From assembly GCA_002471275.1 (NCBI GenBank), contig DKPQ01000003.1, positions 1-64,000 on the forward strand: DNA of 64,000 bases, written 5' to 3'. The first letter of the stretch is position 1; each line of letters opens with the position of its first letter. The notes under the pieces are model-generated. The model had not been told where the DNA came from, searched no databases, and worked only from the letters and a program-made list of their open reading frames with translations. Below, piece after piece: positions 36,901 through 45,259 of this stretch. Made by a program: the position numbers and the translations under genes. Source of the DNA: Flammeovirgaceae bacterium UBA7330. GTDB taxonomy: Bacteria; Bacteroidota; Bacteroidia; Cytophagales; Cyclobacteriaceae.

Positions 36901-37385
36901 TGGGCTGTTCCATCAATAAATATGGAAACTCCGGGCAATGCCTCTCCATTTTCATCAGTGACCTTACCAGTGATGGTTTGCTGAGCAACGACCCTTTCGG
37001 TGACTGCCGGAAGCGGTGACTTTTTAGCTGCTACAATGGCTATAGATTCATTGACTCTTTTGAGTGAAACCTCCGCCTGGACAGAAATTTCCCTTAAGAG
37101 ATCATCCATTTTCCACAGACCTGGCTCCAGATCGATTTTTTTCTGCTTTAATGACCTATCCAGGTATGCAAAATTAAAATTCGACTTAGCCTCAATTTCA
37201 GTGACCAATTCGATCAAAGACTGTACTCTTCCCTTGTCTTCCAGGTGAATGGAAATTTCTGCAAGGAACTTGCGCTGAGCATCCGTCTCTGTTGCCAAAA
37301 CCATGGTAACAGAAAGGATCGCAATTAATACATATATCCCAAGTCTGGACATACGCGAAAGAAATTTTAGTAATTTTACTTTCAT
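33993..37385 (-). CDS. SusC/RagA-family TonB-dependent receptor with STN domain
   Basis: 1130 residues: signal peptide (about 1-37), STN domain (about 42-118; NFNFAYLDRSLKQKKIDL, WKMDDLLREISVQ), CNA-like domain (ITGKVTDENGEALPGVSIF, about 138-215), TonB-box region LEAIVVTALGIS, plug with NSALIVVDGVPNSRG and IESMTLLNGAAAAALYGSQ, and a barrel ending in NINLSF. It works with the SusD encoded 14 bp downstream. The STN domain and the upstream fecR and sigma genes mark it as a signalling receptor that induces its own operon. Its STN domain is very similar to that of the truncated receptor at the left edge (1-313). The ligand cannot be named; the operon contents suggest a complex glycan. Confidence 0.95.
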   Translation of the reverse strand: MKVKLLKFLSRMSRLGIYVLIAILSVTMVLATETDAQRKFLAEISIHLEDKGRVQSLIELVTEIEAKSNFNFAYLDRSLKQKKIDLEPGLWKMDDLLREISVQAEVSLKRVNESIAIVAAKKSPLPAVTERVVAQQTITGKVTDENGEALPGVSIFIDGTAQGTVTDIEGNYRLTADDDQILVFSFIGYARMKQPINGRSVIDIKMQVDETQLEAIVVTALGISRESRSLPYSTQSVEAKELTEVRDPNNVINSLQGKVANALINQSSGGVGSEARIILRGNSSISGDNSALIVVDGVPNSRGVNINPDDIESMTLLNGAAAAALYGSQAGNGVVVITTKKGSKERVSVNVNSGVTFNTPFSLPNFQNEYGQGSNGVLDATTGEVWGEKMSGQQYTNLQGETRSYSAEPDNVKDFFKTGVNATNAISVSGGGEKAQGYLSYTHSNVSGIVPNNELVSHNINLRLTNQITEKLSTDAKVTYFVSDVDGILRSTEGNTAVLDAYQIPRNMSIEDVKNFETTDEFGVLTPAPYPSTLSYRYQNPYWVTNYDKRHEDRNQIFGYLSAKYQLTDWLSIKGRANLDKSTIIFDQKTSQGTVSWATRPGGYFAQSYAISTTQWYDLMFDGSNQIGESFNVDYHVGTIYNDRQYTQDRTVANGLNVTNKFSTNFATNPVVSNAATHVQTQSVFGLANFSYKDMLFLDASLRNDWDSRLPAPHSFQYYSLGGSGILSEMLSMPEYISLLKLSASYAEVGNGGQFGLLTNTYSYSAGVANGYISRGSTFSIPGLKPEIVKSLEFGLNAKFLNNRYSAQFTYYKSNSINQLLQISLPAGTGYNSQYINAGDIQNSGVEIILKASPVVTKAFDWTADFNVSFNKNEVKALSEGLDIVYLGSWADWGGRPQIAVGGSYGDLVASKWARNDDGEFLVSDLGVPILSGAVGEQPSLIGNFNPDAILGLSNSFRYKDISVRLLIDGRVGGIVISGTEANLAHSGITESTLPYREGGWNLGGVNTDGDPVNAEIDAQLFWQTVSNKRSSTGEFFAYDATNFRVRELSVGYSLPLGKTSFIQSVKLSFVARNLLWLYRGESLLDIPGVGKRKMWFDPDVSIGSLNSFQGIEYGMPSTRSVGFNINLSF

Positions 37386-37418
37386 ATTAGTTTTAGTTTA
37401 AATGTGCTGAAACTTCGA

Positions 37419-37453
37419 GGGAGTTGAAGACCGACCAAAGTATTTCGACTCCC
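37419..37453 (-). terminator. Hairpin in the fecR-susC intergenic region
   Basis: GGGAGTTGAA (from 37419) pairs with TTCGACTCCC (to 37453), one wobble, with a loop of about 15 nt, 7 bp after the fecR stop on the minus strand. It matches in position the hairpins of the 11.4-kb locus. No clear T run follows, so leader attenuation or mRNA processing are alternatives to termination. Confidence 0.45.
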
Positions 37454-37460
37454 TTACTTT

Positions 37461-38438
37461 TTACTTGATTATTATGGTGTTATCATCTATTTCATATTTG
37501 ATATCATAAGTGTATGTCAATATTTCCATTACTTCTTTAAGTGTTGGATTGCTATGACTCGCGGTATAGCGTTTATTCTCATCAATCTTTCTTCTGATCT
37601 CATACTCCACGCCGTACCAGTTTGAAATGATTTCCATCACTTCCGTAATACTGGCTTTTTCGAATGTTATTTTGTTGTCCACCCAGCCAAAGATCATTTC
37701 CTCATTTCTCAACTTATTGACGGTTAAAGCCGAACCTCCCAAAGAAGTGATTTCGTGAGGATTTAATTGAACCTGGTCCTGACCTTGTTTGACACTCACT
37801 TTACCTGTTTTCACGGCCACATAGCTTTGTCTGTTGTCATAAGCCTTGATATTGAAAGAAGTACCCAGCACTTCTACTTCATTGTTGTTGAAATGCACGA
37901 TAAAGGGCTTATTGGGATCAGGTACCACTTCAAAAAAGGCCTCCCCCATAAGGGTTACTTCCCGGATATCTGCTGGGAAATGCTCAGGGACGATGATCTT
38001 ACTCTCTGAGTTTAGTTTGACTTTGGTGCCATCTGGTAGTGTCGTTGTGATTTTCTGACCAGGTGAACTAACCTTTTCAAGGTAATTGATGGTTGAACGG
38101 GTGCGCTGAATATCCACTTCAAATGATATATAGGCGTAAATTGATATCAATGAAGCTATTAAGACTACAGCGGCATATCTTAACAGCTGGCCTAGCGTAA
38201 ACCTATTGCTCGGTTTTGTAAACTGATCTGATTCCTCCAGTTTATCTATTTCTGATTTCAACCGACTGAAAACAGCTTGCTTCCTATCGGGGAATTTCAT
38301 CTCTCCCTGTGCCCAGAACTTTTCCATCTGCTCAAGAATGACCGGATGGGATTCGTCCTCCTCCAACCACTTCTTGAGCTTGTGTTGGTCTTCAAGGGAA
38401 ATCTCTCCAATAAGATAATTGATAATCAGTTTATCCAT
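37461..38438 (-). CDS. FecR-family anti-sigma factor
   Basis: 325 residues: cytoplasmic N-terminal domain (about 1-85), one membrane span (LLRYAAVVLIASLISIYAYI), periplasmic FecR domain (LPDGTKVKLNSESKIIVP, GEAFFEVVPDPNKPFIVHF, VEVLGTSFNIKAYDNRQ) and DUF4974 tail (ITEVMEIISNWYGVEYEI, LKEVMEILTYTYDIKYEID). It lies between the sigma gene (38579-39223) and the SusC receptor, all on the minus strand. It is strikingly like the FecR at 333-1406 (both share FFEV, KPFIVHF, EVLGTSFNIKAY and VAVKTGKVSVKQ), indicating duplication of the regulatory set. Confidence 0.94.
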   Translation of the reverse strand: MDKLIINYLIGEISLEDQHKLKKWLEEDESHPVILEQMEKFWAQGEMKFPDRKQAVFSRLKSEIDKLEESDQFTKPSNRFTLGQLLRYAAVVLIASLISIYAYISFEVDIQRTRSTINYLEKVSSPGQKITTTLPDGTKVKLNSESKIIVPEHFPADIREVTLMGEAFFEVVPDPNKPFIVHFNNNEVEVLGTSFNIKAYDNRQSYVAVKTGKVSVKQGQDQVQLNPHEITSLGGSALTVNKLRNEEMIFGWVDNKITFEKASITEVMEIISNWYGVEYEIRRKIDENKRYTASHSNPTLKEVMEILTYTYDIKYEIDDNTIIIK

Positions 38439-38578
38439 ATCTACTTTAAATGCGACACTATTAAAGAGCAGGTTAACTGAAAATGATATGAAGAAAGCCT
38501 AAATATTTACAATTATTTAATCAAATATGTCTTTTTGTTTAAATAATGTTAACCCAAGGTTAATTTTAGCATGATATT

Positions 38579-39223
38579 TTAATCAAATAAAAACGCAGCC
38601 TGCGAGATCAACAGCGGGATCAATGCGTGATTGATGTTTCGGTAATAATTTTCCGAGGATTGTGACTCGTGATACCTGTCATACAGATACTTACGAATGA
38701 TGGATGATGCTTTGGTAAGCTGTGTGCGGACGGTAGAAATTGAAATGCCCAGCTCATCGGCGATCTCCTGGTATTTCAGGTGCTGATTTCTGGCCATGTT
38801 AAAAATGAGCTGACACTGTTCGGGTAAAGTAGCAACAATCATTTCCAATGCATCCGAGAGTTCTTTGGCAAGTAATAATTCTTCCGGATCCACTTTATCC
38901 ATGAATCGGACAGTATTATCTAATATGGTAGTTTCAAGCTTATTGGGTTCTTCGTAGAGAATACGGGTTGCCTGGTTCTTGACAGCAATAAAAAGATAAG
39001 CATCCATCTGTTTGATCTCATGAAACCGGTGTCGGTTTTTCCATAGATTCAAAAAGACCTCAGCGATGATGTCTTCGGCCACCTGATCGGACTTCACCAT
39101 GGTTTTGGCAAAGAAATAGAGCCGGTCAAATTGCTCCGTATAGATCTTTTCAAACTGCTCTTCAACAGATTTTGATCTATCGAAACTGACTACTTTACTA
39201 CTTTTCCCTGGTTTTACTGCCAT
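38579..39223 (-). CDS. ECF RNA polymerase sigma factor
   Basis: 214 residues. Region 2: EKIYTEQFDRLYFFAKTMV and AEDIIAEVFLNLWKNRHRF. Region 4: LPEQCQLIFNMARNQHLKYQEIADELGISISTVRTQLTKAS, containing the helix-turn-helix. It is the first gene of the 14.9-39.2-kb minus cluster, followed by its FecR partner and the STN receptor. It has about 25 residues before region 2 and a short C-terminal extension after region 4 that ends hydrophobic (HALIPLLISQAAFLFD). Inferred role: switch on susC onward when the receptor binds ligand. Confidence 0.94.
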   Translation of the reverse strand: MAVKPGKSSKVVSFDRSKSVEEQFEKIYTEQFDRLYFFAKTMVKSDQVAEDIIAEVFLNLWKNRHRFHEIKQMDAYLFIAVKNQATRILYEEPNKLETTILDNTVRFMDKVDPEELLLAKELSDALEMIVATLPEQCQLIFNMARNQHLKYQEIADELGISISTVRTQLTKASSIIRKYLYDRYHESQSSENYYRNINHALIPLLISQAAFLFD

Positions 39224-39582
39224 TGCCCGTTATGTCAACCAAAGCTTTGAGAATTCAAAACAGATACCGAATTAAGCATAAATAATTCACTTTTCAAATT
39301 CTTTTTTACATTATCAACACCGGTTAAAGTAAGTCTTTAGCAATATTTCTACTTTTGAAACCTTTCGATTTTACACGATTTCCTATAACAGCTCTATACA
39401 AAACCACTCCTGTCAAGGCAGGTAAAATGGGCGTTGGTTACCAATCTGCTTGTCAAATAAATAATAATTTACAAACACTGTTTTTATTATTACTTTTACT
39501 AAAGCAATTCAAAAAGGATTCATTGGAATATTCTTTAGAAGCTGAGCTTACTCACAATACTGGGCACGATTGGTTTTCGTAA
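39224..39582. other. Intergenic region between the sigma gene and the response-regulator gene
   Basis: 359 bp between divergent genes. It is AT-rich, including a T-rich run near 39478-39500. A 75-codon open frame (39355-39582) ends directly at the response-regulator start in the same frame but resembles no protein and is low-complexity leucine in its centre. It presumably contains both promoters; no convincing box or palindrome was found. Confidence 0.5.
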
Positions 39583-40233
39583 ATGATTTTTATAATGAAG
39601 AAAGTACTGCTTGTAGATGACCATGAGATGATCAGAGAAGCATTAAGTAGTTTCTTGGAAGAATATGACTATCTGGAAGTTACTGCGCATGCATCAAATG
39701 GTAGAGAGGCTCTATATCTGCTTGAAAACAACCAATATGACTTGATTATAACGGATATTAATATGCCGGAAATTGATGGCATTGATTTTATCAGCAAAGT
39801 AAAAGGTTTGAATCCCGACCAAAAAATCCTGGTGCTAACCATGATGAATAATGCTATTAAAGTCAAAAAATTGATCGGGATGGGTATCAATGGGTTTCTA
39901 TTAAAAAACTCTCCCAAAAATGATCTTCTTGAGGCGGTTGATAAGGTAATGAATGGAGATGAATATTACTCCAAGGATGTTACAGATATACTGATATCCA
40001 ATCTATCCAACAAGAAACCAAATAAACAGTTTGCATATGATGAGCCGTTAAGTGAACGAGAAAAGGAAATTCTCAGATTGATTGCCAGTGACTTTACCAA
40101 TCAGGAAATTGCGGACAAGTTATTCATTAGTACCCGGACCGTAGAGACGCACAAGGGAAACCTACTTCAGAAAACTGGTTGTAAGAATGTAGCGGGATTG
40201 GTGATGTATGGAATTGAAAAGGGTGTCATATAG
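39583..40233 (+). CDS. NarL/FixJ-type LuxR-family response regulator
   Basis: 216 residues (MIFIMKK...); the Met at 39595 (MKKVLLVDDHEMIREAL) is an equally likely start. Receiver domain about 5-120: acidic pair DD near the N-terminus, phospho-acceptor Asp in IITDINMPEIDG, LTMMN and the conserved Lys in GFLLKNSP. C-terminal LuxR helix-turn-helix (about 150-210): LSEREKEILRLIASDFTNQEIADKL followed by STRTVETHKGNLLQKTG. NarL-type regulators pair with HisKA_3 kinases, and such a kinase is encoded 1.6 kb away (41879-45259) on the other strand. The two probably form a two-component system. Confidence 0.93.
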   Translation: MIFIMKKVLLVDDHEMIREALSSFLEEYDYLEVTAHASNGREALYLLENNQYDLIITDINMPEIDGIDFISKVKGLNPDQKILVLTMMNNAIKVKKLIGMGINGFLLKNSPKNDLLEAVDKVMNGDEYYSKDVTDILISNLSNKKPNKQFAYDEPLSEREKEILRLIASDFTNQEIADKLFISTRTVETHKGNLLQKTGCKNVAGLVMYGIEKGVI

Positions 40234-40535
40234 CTATCTACTTTGGTTATAAAAATTGATCTCAACCTCCCAGCTACTCATCAAAAGTCTTTAAAAAAAT
40301 TGTGGATACAGGTATAAACATGTCCTGATCCTATATACCAAAGAAAACAGTATTGGATAAGGACCTGTCAGCCATTTGTCTTGTGGAGCATCAAGCCATC
40401 TAAGCCCGTTTAATTTTTTAAATAAGGGATTCACCTATAGCATACGGGTATTAACCAAAGATTTCAATCAGATAATTACCATTACACAGGTTATTGCACT
40501 TCCCCACTTTTGCTATGCAATTAAACCAATAAGAA
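40234..40535. other. Intergenic region with no recognisable gene
   Basis: 302 bp between the response-regulator stop and the small barrel-like gene. A 68-codon frame (40376-40582) overlaps the next gene and shows no family features. No tRNA-like or strong hairpin structure was seen. It likely holds the promoter of the 40536 gene. Confidence 0.45.
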
Positions 40536-40985
40536 ATGAAATCATTAGCTATTTCAACAATTATACTCCTGGCTTTCATTAACCGGGTATATGCTCAAAA
40601 TGCATTCACAACTTCCTATGTAGAAAAAACTCAAGTAAGCCCGAAGATTGGAGTCCTGGTTGGATACCAATTCGCATCAAAACATGAAGTGGGAATCTTT
40701 TACCAAAAAGAAGTTGATATGCCTGATGGTCAGGACAACTCGATACCCAGATTTTACGAAAAGGAATTTTTCGGAATAAATGTGGCCAGCCAACTATTCA
40801 GTTTTGATAAGGCTAATTTGATCATGGATGTCCGTATAGGGGTAACTAACAAAACCAATTTTTCCATCACCCCATCTCTTAAGCTGGACTATGAATTCAT
40901 CAAGAGGTTCCATATACAAGGAGGTGTAGGTGTAAGATCTTTTAATCCAACTCTTCAGGGCGGTCTTAAAGTAGATATTTATTAA
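40536..40985 (+). CDS. Small secreted beta-barrel-like protein, function unknown
   Basis: 149 residues with a signal peptide (MKSLAISTIILLAFINRVYAQ). The rest alternates in beta-strand fashion (KIGVLVGYQFASKHEVGIFYQKE; LIMDVRIGVTNKTNFSITPSLKLDYEF; FHIQGGVGVRSFNPTLQGGLKVDIY), with an end that suits an outer-membrane beta-barrel (OmpA/porin-like small barrel). No named family recognised. It sits between the response regulator and the SiaC-like gene, all on the plus strand with 31-302 bp gaps, and may be part of the same signalling island. Confidence 0.7.
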   Translation: MKSLAISTIILLAFINRVYAQNAFTTSYVEKTQVSPKIGVLVGYQFASKHEVGIFYQKEVDMPDGQDNSIPRFYEKEFFGINVASQLFSFDKANLIMDVRIGVTNKTNFSITPSLKLDYEFIKRFHIQGGVGVRSFNPTLQGGLKVDIY

Positions 40986-41016
40986 TCATCTAAGACAACA
41001 TATAAACCACACTGGC

Positions 41017-41406
41017 ATGAATGCTATCTATACAGCAACCGAATATCAAGCACCCCTCCAGAAAGAAATACTTTCTATTGGATACATTAAGAAAATCAAT
41101 ACTGTTACTGTAAGTGGCACAACAACAGATCTGGAATTATTTCCCGATTACAACAGATTAATCCAACAAGTTGAAGATCACTTCAGCGAAAGTGGCCTAT
41201 TGAAATGTTACTTCCACTTTGCTGCTATCAATACCGCTATTACTAAAGTATTATTTAAGCTCTTCAGACATCTTGTAAATGCACAAAAGGAGGGCTACCA
41301 AATTAAAATCTTTTGGATCATAGAAGAAGGCGATCATGAATTGATTGATGTAGGCCTGGATTTTAAAAACCTATATGATCTTGACTTTCAAATAACTGTA
41401 AAATAA
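41017..41406 (+). CDS. SiaC-like regulatory phosphoprotein (DUF1987)
   Basis: 129 residues. The SpoIIAA-like fold is indicated by FHFAAINTAITKVLFKLFRHL followed by GYQIKIFWIIEEGDHELIDVGLDFKNLYDLDFQI, matching the DUF1987/SiaC layout; the Thr in INTAIT is at the position of the phosphorylated Thr of SiaC. In Pseudomonas, SiaC is switched by the SiaA phosphatase and SiaB kinase and activates a diguanylate cyclase. No SiaA or SiaB homologue is in this window. Cytoplasmic, no leader. Its place beside a two-component system suggests an output or anti-factor role, by inference. Confidence 0.82.
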   Translation: MNAIYTATEYQAPLQKEILSIGYIKKINTVTVSGTTTDLELFPDYNRLIQQVEDHFSESGLLKCYFHFAAINTAITKVLFKLFRHLVNAQKEGYQIKIFWIIEEGDHELIDVGLDFKNLYDLDFQITVK

Positions 41407-41429
41407 CAAAACCAATAAACACAATTGAT

Positions 41430-41834
41430 ATGAAAACTATTAAGCAAACCTTGTTTTTTAGCCTTATCCTTCTAGGGGTTGAGGCATACTCCCAGGAGAT
41501 TACCACTTCTTTGGAGAAACAACAAATTGAATCCCCTGTACTTACTATAAGTACAGATTCGTTAGAATTCGAGAAAACTGAATACCCGGCTATTAACATT
41601 CATGACCTTAATCTAAATAAGGCACACTTTCAAAATAAAGGAATTCGGCATATCTCTCATGAAGCAAGGTGGGAGGACGGTTTCCTTCAGCAAGACAGCT
41701 TGTTTCATTCTGATAATAACTCATGGAAAATGGGAACTTCAAGTCAAATAGCTTCAGAGCCTGGCTGGATTAAAACTCCTGAAAAGCAAAGCATTGTTGC
41801 TCAGGAAAACTTAATTGCAGACGAAGATATTTGA
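41430..41834 (+). CDS. Small secreted protein with HFQNKGxR...WED signature, copy A
   Basis: 134 residues. A signal peptide (MKTIKQTLFFSLILLGVEAYSQ) precedes a hydrophilic, low-complexity mature part. It contains AHFQNKGIRHISHEARWEDGF; the product of 45680-46009 has IHFQNKGTRPKIEVHWEDSM at the same relative place, and the rest is poorly conserved. No known family recognised. It follows the SiaC-like gene by 23 bp, likely in one transcript, and converges on the hybrid kinase gene. Function unknown; possibly a secreted signal or surface-associated peptide. Confidence 0.7.
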   Translation: MKTIKQTLFFSLILLGVEAYSQEITTSLEKQQIESPVLTISTDSLEFEKTEYPAINIHDLNLNKAHFQNKGIRHISHEARWEDGFLQQDSLFHSDNNSWKMGTSSQIASEPGWIKTPEKQSIVAQENLIADEDI

Positions 41835-41878
41835 AAATCAAATGTAAATGCCAGATGACAAGATTAATTGATGAAACC

Positions 41879-44800
41879 TTACCCAATCGGAACAGTAACC
41901 TTCACTTCCAAACCACCATTTTTTACATTTTGAAGTTTTATTGTGCCTCCAATCATATTAATCCGGTTACTTACGTTTGCTAATCCGATACCAGTGGACG
42001 AATCTTTTTCACTGATTCCTCTTCCATTATCAATTACCTTTAAGGATATTACCTTTTGGATTCTTTCAATTAGAATCAAGGCTTTTGATGCTCCTGAATG
42101 CTTGATGATGTTATTTGTAAGCTCCTGAATCACCCTGTATAAATTGATCTTTAGATCTTCATCACGGATAAATTTTGAATCCAGAAAGTTTTCAATGTTA
42201 AACTCAATTTTTGACATGATCCTTAAATTCAGATCAAGCCTTTCCAATAATTCATTAAAGGTCATTTTTATCACATCAGCAGACAATAAGTCATGAGAGA
42301 TATTACGTGTATTATCAGTAAGTTTCCTGATATTATCTGAGATTTCCTGAATTTTAGTATTTAATTCAGGGTTACTTTTAGTTAAATGATGCAATAAGTC
42401 GCACTGCATACTACTAACCACCATCTCCTGAACGATACCATCATGCAATTCCTGTGCAATTCTATTTCTTTCTTTCTCCTGTGATTGTATCGTATTTTCA
42501 AGTAGCTGCTCTTGAAATCTTTTCTTTTCTGTCTGGTCATTGACAGAGCCAATCATTGAAAGTGGATTTCCTTTTTCATCTCGGATAATATAGCCACGCT
42601 CTTCCACGAAAGCTACTCTTTTGTCTTTCCGTATAAGCCGATATTCGTTTTTCCAAAAATGCTGATCAGGATTTTTTAAAAGAGCATCAAGCGAATCAAT
42701 TATCCTTTCCTGATCCAGATGATGAACCTTTTCGCGCCATTCATCAAAACTCTCCTTCAATTTCTTATAACCAAATAAGACCTGATAATTGTCAGACCAT
42801 AAAATGCTATTATTTTGAAAACTCCACTCATAAATTGCTTCATGTGTTGCTTTTGATGCTAACTCGTATCGTTTATTGCTAACATTAAGATCCTCCTCCC
42901 TTTTCTTTTGGTCTTCGATATCCTGAAAAACGCCATAGAGTCTTATACATTTTCCATCAATCAATTCCGCTTTCCCCATCGATCGCACCCACTTCACATT
43001 TCCTTTAGCCGTGGTGACCCGGACTTGCACATCCCATGATTTACCAAACTGAATGCCCTCATTGATGCATCTTTCAATGGTGGTTCTATTCTCACCTTTG
43101 AAAAAATTGATTGACGTTGTCAGGTTTGGTTGATGCTTATGATCCAATTCAAGGATATCATAAGATTGTGAAGTCCAATAAGAAGTCTGGTTAATCAAAT
43201 CTACCTCCCAACCCCCTATCTTAGCCATGGTCTGTGTTTCCTGTATAAATTCTTCGAGCCGCTTTTTTTCAGTGATGTCTTTACCAACGGCAAACACCAC
43301 CTCATCATTAGGTTGAATAGTTGCAGACCAGGAAAACCATTTAATCAATCCACTTTTAGAGATAATCCTAACCTCAAAACTAACTGACTTTTCACCCTGC
43401 TGTAACCTACCCAGTTGGGATTTGGTCAGAAGATGATCGTCTGGATAGATAAAATATTTTAACGGTTTGCCTAAAAACTCTAATTCTGTATAGCCAAGTA
43501 TATTAGTAAATGCGGGATTGATCTTTTTTAAGTAACCATCGACACCTAAAACACATAGTAAGTCTACAGTATCAGAAAAAAATCTATCTAATTCTTCTTT
43601 AGCTTGCTTTCGTTGTAGCTCCGGCGATAACCACTTACTTACCTCATGGAGAATAGTAATCTCGCTCTTGAAGTTAAATTGCTTTTCCCGGCTATAAAAC
43701 AGGAAAACCCCAATTGTATGGTCTGCTTTTGAAATGGGTATTCCAAGAGCTGACTCCAGGTGCGCCCTCTCAGCAAACAGTTTTTTAATAAATTTAGGTT
43801 GGTTTTTTATGTCGGCCCAAAATGCAGCTTTACCCTCTTTAAATACCTTCCCTGCCAGCCCTTTATTCTTTGGAATTTTACCTATGTCTTCCTCTATCAT
43901 CTCCACATGAAAGCTTTCAGCATACTGCGATACCAAATTCATGTGATTATTGAGTTTAGCCGGTAACCACAATTCTGCATAATCAACGCCTATGCACCTG
44001 ACGAGTGCCTGCAAAACATCTTTCATGCACGCTGACAGACTTTTTGGCTTACTTAACATCGTCGATAGATCAACAATTAAGTCCCTGGTCCTTTCTTTCT
44101 CTTTTTGCTCGCTAATATCCCTCGTGGCACCGATCAACCTAATGGCTACTCCATTGGCCTCCCTGACTATGTAACATTTCTCATGAAGAAATGCGTATGT
44201 GCCATCCTTTCGCCTAAACCGATAACTTTGTTGATATACCGATTGAGTGCTATCCTGAAGACATTCCTTAAGGTGACTGTAGACCAGTTCCTTATCCTCC
44301 GGATGAATTCTCTCTTTCCAAAAAGTCTCATTCTGTGCCCATTTGGGACTGTATCCAAACATGCGATAAAGAGCCTGACCATCCCTGCTTATTGTGCCAT
44401 TTGTGAGGTCCCAATCATAAATAAGATCTTGCGTTGCCAGACATGCAAGTCTATACCTTTCATTGCTGAGTTTGAGATCAATTTCCTGCTCAATTAATTC
44501 TGTTACGTCACTTGAGTTAATAACTATGCCTGCAATTGCCTCATCGGAATACAGATTGGTTAATGTACTTTGCAACCATCTCCAATTCTTTCTTGCATCC
44601 TGAAATCGATAAGGTTCAACCTTGATACTATTTGTGTTTTTTATCCGATTGAATGTTGACCTGACCTTATATATGTCATCGGGATGTATCAATTTAAATG
44701 GATCCGCACCCATCATCTCTTGGGCAGAATAACCAAGAATTTTCTTATAATTATCACTGGCGAATTGAATTCTCCCGTTGTAATCAGTGATGATAATAAG

Positions 44801-45259
44801 ATCAGACCCTTCCTGGACCAGCATTTTAAACCTTCTCTCACTGATCCTTTCACGGTAATTTGCTTCACTCCGAATAAGTTTTTCTTCCTTTTCCCGTAAC
44901 GCTCTGAGCACTGCAGCGGGAAGCTGATAAACCCTTTCCTTGATGATAAAGTCTGTAGCACCCTCCTTTATTGATTTTACTGCATTCTCCTCACCTAAAG
45001 ACCCGGTAACGAAAATAAAAGGCGTGATATTATCGTTAAGTTCTTTCCTCAGGATATTCAATGCCCTGAGTCCATCAAATGTGGGCAATTGAAAATCAGA
45101 GATGATCAGATCAGGGTTAAATGTATTGAGTAGATGTAAATACTTTTCTCTCGTACCTGTGACTTTAAATACAGGCTCAAGGTCTAACTCCTCGAATTGA
45201 AACTTAATCAGTTCTACGTCACTAGATAAGTCTTCCAGTATAAGAACCTTCAGTTTCAT
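41879..45259 (-). CDS. Soluble hybrid sensor histidine kinase: receiver, multiple PAS, GAF, HisKA_3
   Basis: The frame extends to 45379, but the ATG at 45259 (MKLKVLILEDLSSDVELI) begins a receiver domain exactly, giving 1126 residues. Order: receiver (1-120; D55 in LIISDFQLPTFDG), PAS (about 145-260), PAS (about 265-395), GAF (about 400-560), three more PAS/PAC units (about 570-935, each ending in DITEKKR-, DIEDQKK- or NDQTEKKR-type PAC motifs), then HisKA_3 with phospho-His at about 939 (RIAQELHDGIVQ) and a HATPase domain (VIDNGRGI, GIGLANVSNR). No membrane segment, so it senses cytosolic cues. The NarL-type regulator at 39583-40233 is the natural partner. Having the receiver at the N-terminus is atypical: it suggests input from another kinase. 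Confidence 0.93.
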   Translation of the reverse strand: MKLKVLILEDLSSDVELIKFQFEELDLEPVFKVTGTREKYLHLLNTFNPDLIISDFQLPTFDGLRALNILRKELNDNITPFIFVTGSLGEENAVKSIKEGATDFIIKERVYQLPAAVLRALREKEEKLIRSEANYRERISERRFKMLVQEGSDLIIITDYNGRIQFASDNYKKILGYSAQEMMGADPFKLIHPDDIYKVRSTFNRIKNTNSIKVEPYRFQDARKNWRWLQSTLTNLYSDEAIAGIVINSSDVTELIEQEIDLKLSNERYRLACLATQDLIYDWDLTNGTISRDGQALYRMFGYSPKWAQNETFWKERIHPEDKELVYSHLKECLQDSTQSVYQQSYRFRRKDGTYAFLHEKCYIVREANGVAIRLIGATRDISEQKEKERTRDLIVDLSTMLSKPKSLSACMKDVLQALVRCIGVDYAELWLPAKLNNHMNLVSQYAESFHVEMIEEDIGKIPKNKGLAGKVFKEGKAAFWADIKNQPKFIKKLFAERAHLESALGIPISKADHTIGVFLFYSREKQFNFKSEITILHEVSKWLSPELQRKQAKEELDRFFSDTVDLLCVLGVDGYLKKINPAFTNILGYTELEFLGKPLKYFIYPDDHLLTKSQLGRLQQGEKSVSFEVRIISKSGLIKWFSWSATIQPNDEVVFAVGKDITEKKRLEEFIQETQTMAKIGGWEVDLINQTSYWTSQSYDILELDHKHQPNLTTSINFFKGENRTTIERCINEGIQFGKSWDVQVRVTTAKGNVKWVRSMGKAELIDGKCIRLYGVFQDIEDQKKREEDLNVSNKRYELASKATHEAIYEWSFQNNSILWSDNYQVLFGYKKLKESFDEWREKVHHLDQERIIDSLDALLKNPDQHFWKNEYRLIRKDKRVAFVEERGYIIRDEKGNPLSMIGSVNDQTEKKRFQEQLLENTIQSQEKERNRIAQELHDGIVQEMVVSSMQCDLLHHLTKSNPELNTKIQEISDNIRKLTDNTRNISHDLLSADVIKMTFNELLERLDLNLRIMSKIEFNIENFLDSKFIRDEDLKINLYRVIQELTNNIIKHSGASKALILIERIQKVISLKVIDNGRGISEKDSSTGIGLANVSNRINMIGGTIKLQNVKNGGLEVKVTVPIG

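Noticed and set aside
38549..38563. TTAACC-CAA-GGTTAA inverted repeat after the sigma gene stop
   Set aside because: Short, AT-rich and without other support; may be chance.
39355..39582. 75-codon open frame directly ahead of the response-regulator gene in the same frame
   Set aside because: Low-complexity leucine core, no leader or family motif, and no conservation evidence; treated as intergenic.
40376..40582. 68-codon plus frame before the small barrel gene
   Set aside because: Overlaps the leader of the better-supported gene at 40536 in another frame; no recognisable motif.
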